From positions 1-24,854 of the forward strand of contig NZ_AAXW01000064.1 in assembly GCF_000169335.1 (NCBI RefSeq): DNA of 24,854 bases, given 5' to 3'. Of this stretch, positions 21,785 to 24,854 are shown piece by piece. Every line of letters begins with the position of its first letter. Within the stretch, counting starts at the first letter, position 1. The notes under the pieces were generated by a model that saw only the letters and a list, made by a program, of their open reading frames with translations, searched no databases and was not told the DNA's origin. Made by a program: the position numbers and the translations under genes. The DNA comes from Crocosphaera chwakensis CCY0110 (lineage in GTDB: Bacteria > Cyanobacteriota > Cyanobacteriia > Cyanobacteriales > Microcystaceae).

Positions 21785-22753
21785 ATGATTTCAACAAATT
21801 ATATGAGAAACCAACCATTAATTTATCTTCATATTGGTACTTTTAAAACTGGAACAACTTCTATCCAAAGTTTTTTATCTAAAAAGATGAATATACTTCT
21901 AAAAGAGGGAATTTTATATCCTTTATCTAGTAGAACTAAAAAATATCCTAACGCTCATCATAACTTAGCTTCAGAATTAATCAAGGAAAATAGAAGCTAT
22001 TTACCTAATGAAATGTATGAGATGAATGCTGGAATATGGAAAGATGTAATCAAAGAAATTGAAGAATTTAAAGGTAAAAAAATTATTATTTCTTCAGAGC
22101 ATTTTAATCGGTTAAATATTAAAGAAATTGAGATGATTAGAAAACATTTATCTAATTATGAAGTAAAAATTATAGTTTTTTTAAGAAAGCAAGATGAGTA
22201 TTTTAAATCATATTACTGTCAAGATGTGAAAATCGCTCATTATTGGGGAGATATAAGAAATTATATAGCCAAATATAAGAACGAAGGCAACTATTATCAA
22301 AAACTTAAACCCTGGAAAGAAACTTTTGGTCAAGAAAATATAATTGTTAGATTATTTAATAAAGATTTGAAAAATGACTTGATTAATAAATTTTTAGCAA
22401 TTGTTGATGTTAAATTAGAGGAATCTCAAGATAAAAAAAAAGAAATAAAAAATGTAACACCTCCGCCAAAAGTCATTAAAGTCATTAATTCTTTAAATAT
22501 AGTAGCTAGAGGTAAATTAAAATTATCGAAAGAGCAGTGTAGAGTTTTATATTTAAATTCTTTGTTGAATTCCCAAAATAAAATCAGAAAAATTATTGAA
22601 CGAATTCCTAATTTTTTACTAGACAATCAACTTCTTTCTGAAGAAGAAGAAAAGCAACTACTTCAAGAATTTGAACAGTCTAATCACCAAATTGCTCAAG
22701 AATATTTACATAGCTATAGCACTCAGGGATCATATGTTAGAGAAATACCTTAG
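21785..22753 (+). CDS. Sulfotransferase-like protein (PAPS-dependent), very AT-rich
   Basis: The 322-residue protein has the PAPS-binding loop IYLHIGTFKTGTTSIQ near the N-terminus (5'-phosphosulfate loop, G18-T25) and a 3'-phosphate-binding segment KIIVFLRKQDEYFKSYY (R134 and S142). Between them are ISSEHFNRL and related runs seen in bacterial carbohydrate-type sulfotransferases. It would transfer sulfate from PAPS to an acceptor, perhaps a surface glycan; the acceptor is unknown. The C-terminal half is Lys/Asn/Ile-rich and the gene is more AT-rich than its neighbours, suggesting recent transfer (inference). The start is ATG 21785; M7 is an alternative with the conserved region intact. No glycan-synthesis genes are adjacent. 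Confidence 0.82.
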   Translation: MISTNYMRNQPLIYLHIGTFKTGTTSIQSFLSKKMNILLKEGILYPLSSRTKKYPNAHHNLASELIKENRSYLPNEMYEMNAGIWKDVIKEIEEFKGKKIIISSEHFNRLNIKEIEMIRKHLSNYEVKIIVFLRKQDEYFKSYYCQDVKIAHYWGDIRNYIAKYKNEGNYYQKLKPWKETFGQENIIVRLFNKDLKNDLINKFLAIVDVKLEESQDKKKEIKNVTPPPKVIKVINSLNIVARGKLKLSKEQCRVLYLNSLLNSQNKIRKIIERIPNFLLDNQLLSEEEEKQLLQEFEQSNHQIAQEYLHSYSTQGSYVREIP

Positions 22754-22847
22754 TCAAGTTAATCGGCTATTGTCCCCTAACAGCTACTAGCATTATTCAT
22801 GTGATCCAAGCCGTGACTTAAGATTTTCTTCATAATTCCCTTTTTGT

Positions 22848-22857
22848 CCGCTAGCGG
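22848..22857. repeat. Short GC-rich palindrome CCGCTAGCGG
   Basis: A perfect 10-bp palindrome in the AT-rich gap between the convergent sulfotransferase and hydrolase genes, with T-runs on both sides (22841-22845 and 22873-22877 region). It could form part of a shared terminator, but the stem is short. Confidence 0.3.
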
Positions 22858-22933
22858 GCGGTTTAATGGCTACTTTTTGTATATAAAAATGTGATGATGC
22901 TTGTTCTATTTATCCACCCTAAAATATTATTTT

Positions 22934-23545
22934 TTATAGAGTATTATCCTTAACAAATTTCTCAAAAATAGGCAAAACATCTGCTGAAATTTCATGACCC
23001 ATAGCAAACTCATAGTATTCAACTTTAGCGTCAATGGTTGTTAATTCATCCCTAGCTTTTTGCGCCATTTCCACAGGAATAACCATATCATTTTTCCCAT
23101 GAATAATTAAAATAGGTGGAATAAGAGAGGTTAACTTTTGCGGTTGAAACTGTAAATAGCCACTGAAACTACAAATACCAGCTAAAGGTAAATTAATTCC
23201 CACATCAAGAGACATTGCTCCCCCTTGAGAAAACCCACTTAAAATAGTACGAGATAGGGGAATACCTGTATTTTCTTCTAAAGAAAGTAACCAATCATTT
23301 AGTAATTGACGGCTTTCTTCTATCCCTTCATATTCCCCAGTTTCTAAAGCATACCAAGCACGTCCTCTAGGAACTTGTGGATGAGAAAAAGGGGCATTAG
23401 GAAATAGTAATTGATAGTTAGGAAGGGTTAACATGGAGGATAAAGCGGCTAAATCTTCAGCATTTGCCCCCCACCCATGTAACATAATTAACAAATGTTT
23501 AGGTTCAGTATTTTTCGGTTTGATAGAAATGGCTTTCAAAGACAT
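22934..23545 (-). CDS. Carboxylesterase/phospholipase-type alpha/beta hydrolase
   Basis: The 203-residue serine hydrolase belongs to the acyl-protein-thioesterase/carboxylesterase (Abhydrolase_2) family. The oxyanion region is LHGWGANAEDL (22-32), the nucleophile elbow GFSQGGAMSL has S106, and the other triad members are D153 (IIHGKNDMVIP) and H184 (FAMGHEIS). FPNAPFSHP...RAWY is the conserved stretch before the elbow. Substrate is not predictable: short-chain esters, lysophospholipids or thioesters. No signal peptide, so cytoplasmic. The start is ATG 23543-23545. It follows the ABC transporter gene by 15 bp on the same strand and is probably cotranscribed. Confidence 0.92.
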   Translation of the reverse strand: MSLKAISIKPKNTEPKHLLIMLHGWGANAEDLAALSSMLTLPNYQLLFPNAPFSHPQVPRGRAWYALETGEYEGIEESRQLLNDWLLSLEENTGIPLSRTILSGFSQGGAMSLDVGINLPLAGICSFSGYLQFQPQKLTSLIPPILIIHGKNDMVIPVEMAQKARDELTTIDAKVEYYEFAMGHEISADVLPIFEKFVKDNTL

Positions 23546-23560
23546 AAATTTGTTTAATTA

Positions 23561-24854
23561 TTAATTCTCAATTTTTTTAAGTTGCCAGTTTCCTTCATCC
23601 AATATTTCTAATAATTGTTGATGGTATTGACTTAAGGTTGGGCGATGTCCCACACTAATATAAGTTGTCCCCATATGAGATAATTCTTGATAGAGTCTTT
23701 CTTCATTTTTTACATCTAATGCACTGGTAGCTTCATCTAAAATAGCATAACGGGGTTTCGTCACTAAAATTCTAGCAAAAGCCACTCTTTGTTGTTCTCC
23801 CAATGATAAGACATTTTCCCAATTTTCTTGGGCTTCAAAATCAAATCTATCTGATAAATTGGGTAAATTGACCGTTTTTAATATATCCTTTAATTTTTCA
23901 TCTGTAATCTCTTTTCCCGTATTAGGATACAATAATTGTTCCCTTAATGTTCCTAAAATCATGTATGGTTTTTGGGGTAAAAATAAGATAGCTTCGGCAT
24001 CAGGACGATAAATAATTCCGTTCCCAGAATTCCATAATCCTGCGATCGCTCTTAATAAGGAACTTTTCCCGGTTCCACTGGCTCCCATAATCAATAAATT
24101 GCTATCATGACTCACATTTAAGGACACATTTTGGATTAAAGTTCTCTCAGAATTGGGTGGATGTAAAGTAACATTTTCAAGGGAAACATCAGACGCTTTG
24201 TGGGTATAAATAAAACTGGTTTGTTCCTTTTCTTTTTTAAACGCTTTGGGATCTAAGGATTCATAAAATTCCCCTAAACGGTTGATACTCGCAGCAAATT
24301 CTGTAATATTTTGAATTTGATTGGTGATTAAAGAAAGCGCACTTAAGACTTGGGAGAAAGCTACACTCGCTTGAGCGATCGCTCCAAAATCTAACTCTCC
24401 TTGTAGGTACAAGGGAGCGATAATAATATAAGGAATTAAACGAGTAAAATAATTGTACCCTAATTGGAATAAAGTAATAACAGATTGCCAAATAATTAAG
24501 AGATCAAAGTTTCTAATGGCTGAAATTAATCTATCAATAACTTGTCCTCTTTCTAGGGACTCACCTCGATAAAACGCAATAGATTCTGCATTATCTCTTA
24601 CCCTCACCATACTATAACGAAAGTTAGCTTCTAATCTTAATTGATTATAGTTAATACTAACTAAACGACTTCCAACAATTAAGGCAACTGCCGTTCCAAA
24701 AATTGCATAAATCAATAGTCCCCAAGTTAGTGCTTTAGAGATAGTATAAAGAATAGCTGAAAAAGAAAATAATGTCAAAATGGAATCCAGAATATCTAAC
24801 AAAAAATCAAGGGTTACTGTGGTAAATGATTTAATATCTTGAGTTATTCGTTGA
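23561..24854 (-). CDS. ABC transporter, fused permease and ATPase (BacA/SbmA/YddA-like), N-terminus beyond window
   Basis: The frame is open to the window end (first visible codon 24851-24853), so the N-terminal part is missing; 430 residues are visible. The membrane part (ABC_membrane_2 type) shows RITQDIKSFTT, helices around LFSFSAILYTI, WGLLIYAIFGTAVALIVG and LIIWQSVITLF, and the family run NITEFAASINRLGEF. The ATPase domain is complete: Walker A GASGTGKSS (fwd about 24068-24094), Q-loop LPQKPYMILG, signature LSLGEQQRV, Walker B YAILDEATSALD and switch His in SVGHRPTL. The half-transporter probably works as a homodimer in the inner membrane. Relatives take up peptides, cobalamin or other large solutes; the substrate here is unknown. 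It ends 15 bp before the hydrolase gene. Confidence 0.88.
   Translation of the reverse strand, partial: QRITQDIKSFTTVTLDFLLDILDSILTLFSFSAILYTISKALTWGLLIYAIFGTAVALIVGSRLVSINYNQLRLEANFRYSMVRVRDNAESIAFYRGESLERGQVIDRLISAIRNFDLLIIWQSVITLFQLGYNYFTRLIPYIIIAPLYLQGELDFGAIAQASVAFSQVLSALSLITNQIQNITEFAASINRLGEFYESLDPKAFKKEKEQTSFIYTHKASDVSLENVTLHPPNSERTLIQNVSLNVSHDSNLLIMGASGTGKSSLLRAIAGLWNSGNGIIYRPDAEAILFLPQKPYMILGTLREQLLYPNTGKEITDEKLKDILKTVNLPNLSDRFDFEAQENWENVLSLGEQQRVAFARILVTKPRYAILDEATSALDVKNEERLYQELSHMGTTYISVGHRPTLSQYHQQLLEILDEGNWQLKKIEN

Noticed and set aside
24261..24491. 76-codon frame within the ABC transporter gene
   Set aside because: Out-of-frame shadow of a complete and recognisable coding sequence.
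1..24854. Search for CRISPR arrays, cas genes and phage genes
   Set aside because: No regularly spaced direct repeats and no recognisable Cas, integrase or virion proteins; only the isolated Tn7-like end hints at such a system.

Overview
This 24.9-kb window looks like chromosome from an AT-rich unicellular cyanobacterium of the Crocosphaera/Cyanothece type (inference). At least a dozen copies of the cyanobacterial octamer GCGATCGC (HIP1) are scattered through it. The gene content fits: an exosortase-type PEP-CTERM protein, Uma2-family nucleases, a plsX-fabH-fabD cluster and a tRNA-Pro without an encoded CCA. No rRNA, CRISPR array or phage module was seen.

Layout. 1-240: tail of a ParE/RelE-type toxin cut by the window edge. 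324-1040 (-): PEP-CTERM protein with a doubtful start next to a 28-bp palindrome. 1447-2439 (-): DUF389 membrane protein. 2690-3610 (-): CDF metal exporter, divergent from a PabB/TrpE-family chorismate enzyme (3674-5053). 5127-6110: MsrP, a Tat-exported molybdenum methionine sulfoxide reductase.

6120-8560 is a scarred accessory segment. It opens nine bases after the msrP stop with what reads as one end of a Tn7-like transposon of the kind used by type V-K CRISPR-associated transposons: TGTACA followed by two ATGTCGC-ending repeats 21 bp apart. Next come pieces of a broken PIN-domain (VapC-like) gene on both sides of an IS1634-family insertion sequence, then tRNA-Pro(CGG) pointing into the segment. 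No transposition genes or second end were found.

8670-11771 (-) is the lipid cluster plsX-fabH-fabD: acyl-ACP to acyl-phosphate, KAS III initiation and malonyl transfer. It is divergent from map (methionine aminopeptidase, 11995), which is followed by a type II DnaJ (13054). dnaJ converges on, and overlaps by 6 bp, a two-part protein with a propeller-like N-terminal half and a transglutaminase domain (14032-15711).

16061-17320 is a small toxin/nuclease island: an Uma2 nuclease and an overlapping mntA-hepT toxin-antitoxin pair. An unrecognised two-helix membrane protein follows (17520-18278, -). Then come bifunctional PutA (18538-21510), a frameshifted small gene (21552-21769), a very AT-rich sulfotransferase (21785-22753), and a minus-strand pair of a BacA/SbmA-like ABC transporter (cut by the window end) and a carboxylesterase-type hydrolase.

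The most interesting item is the isolated Tn7-like/CAST-type end beside a tRNA gene. The other points are the transglutaminase fusion with Glu at the usual third catalytic position, several small broken genes, and the unrecognised 252-residue membrane protein.
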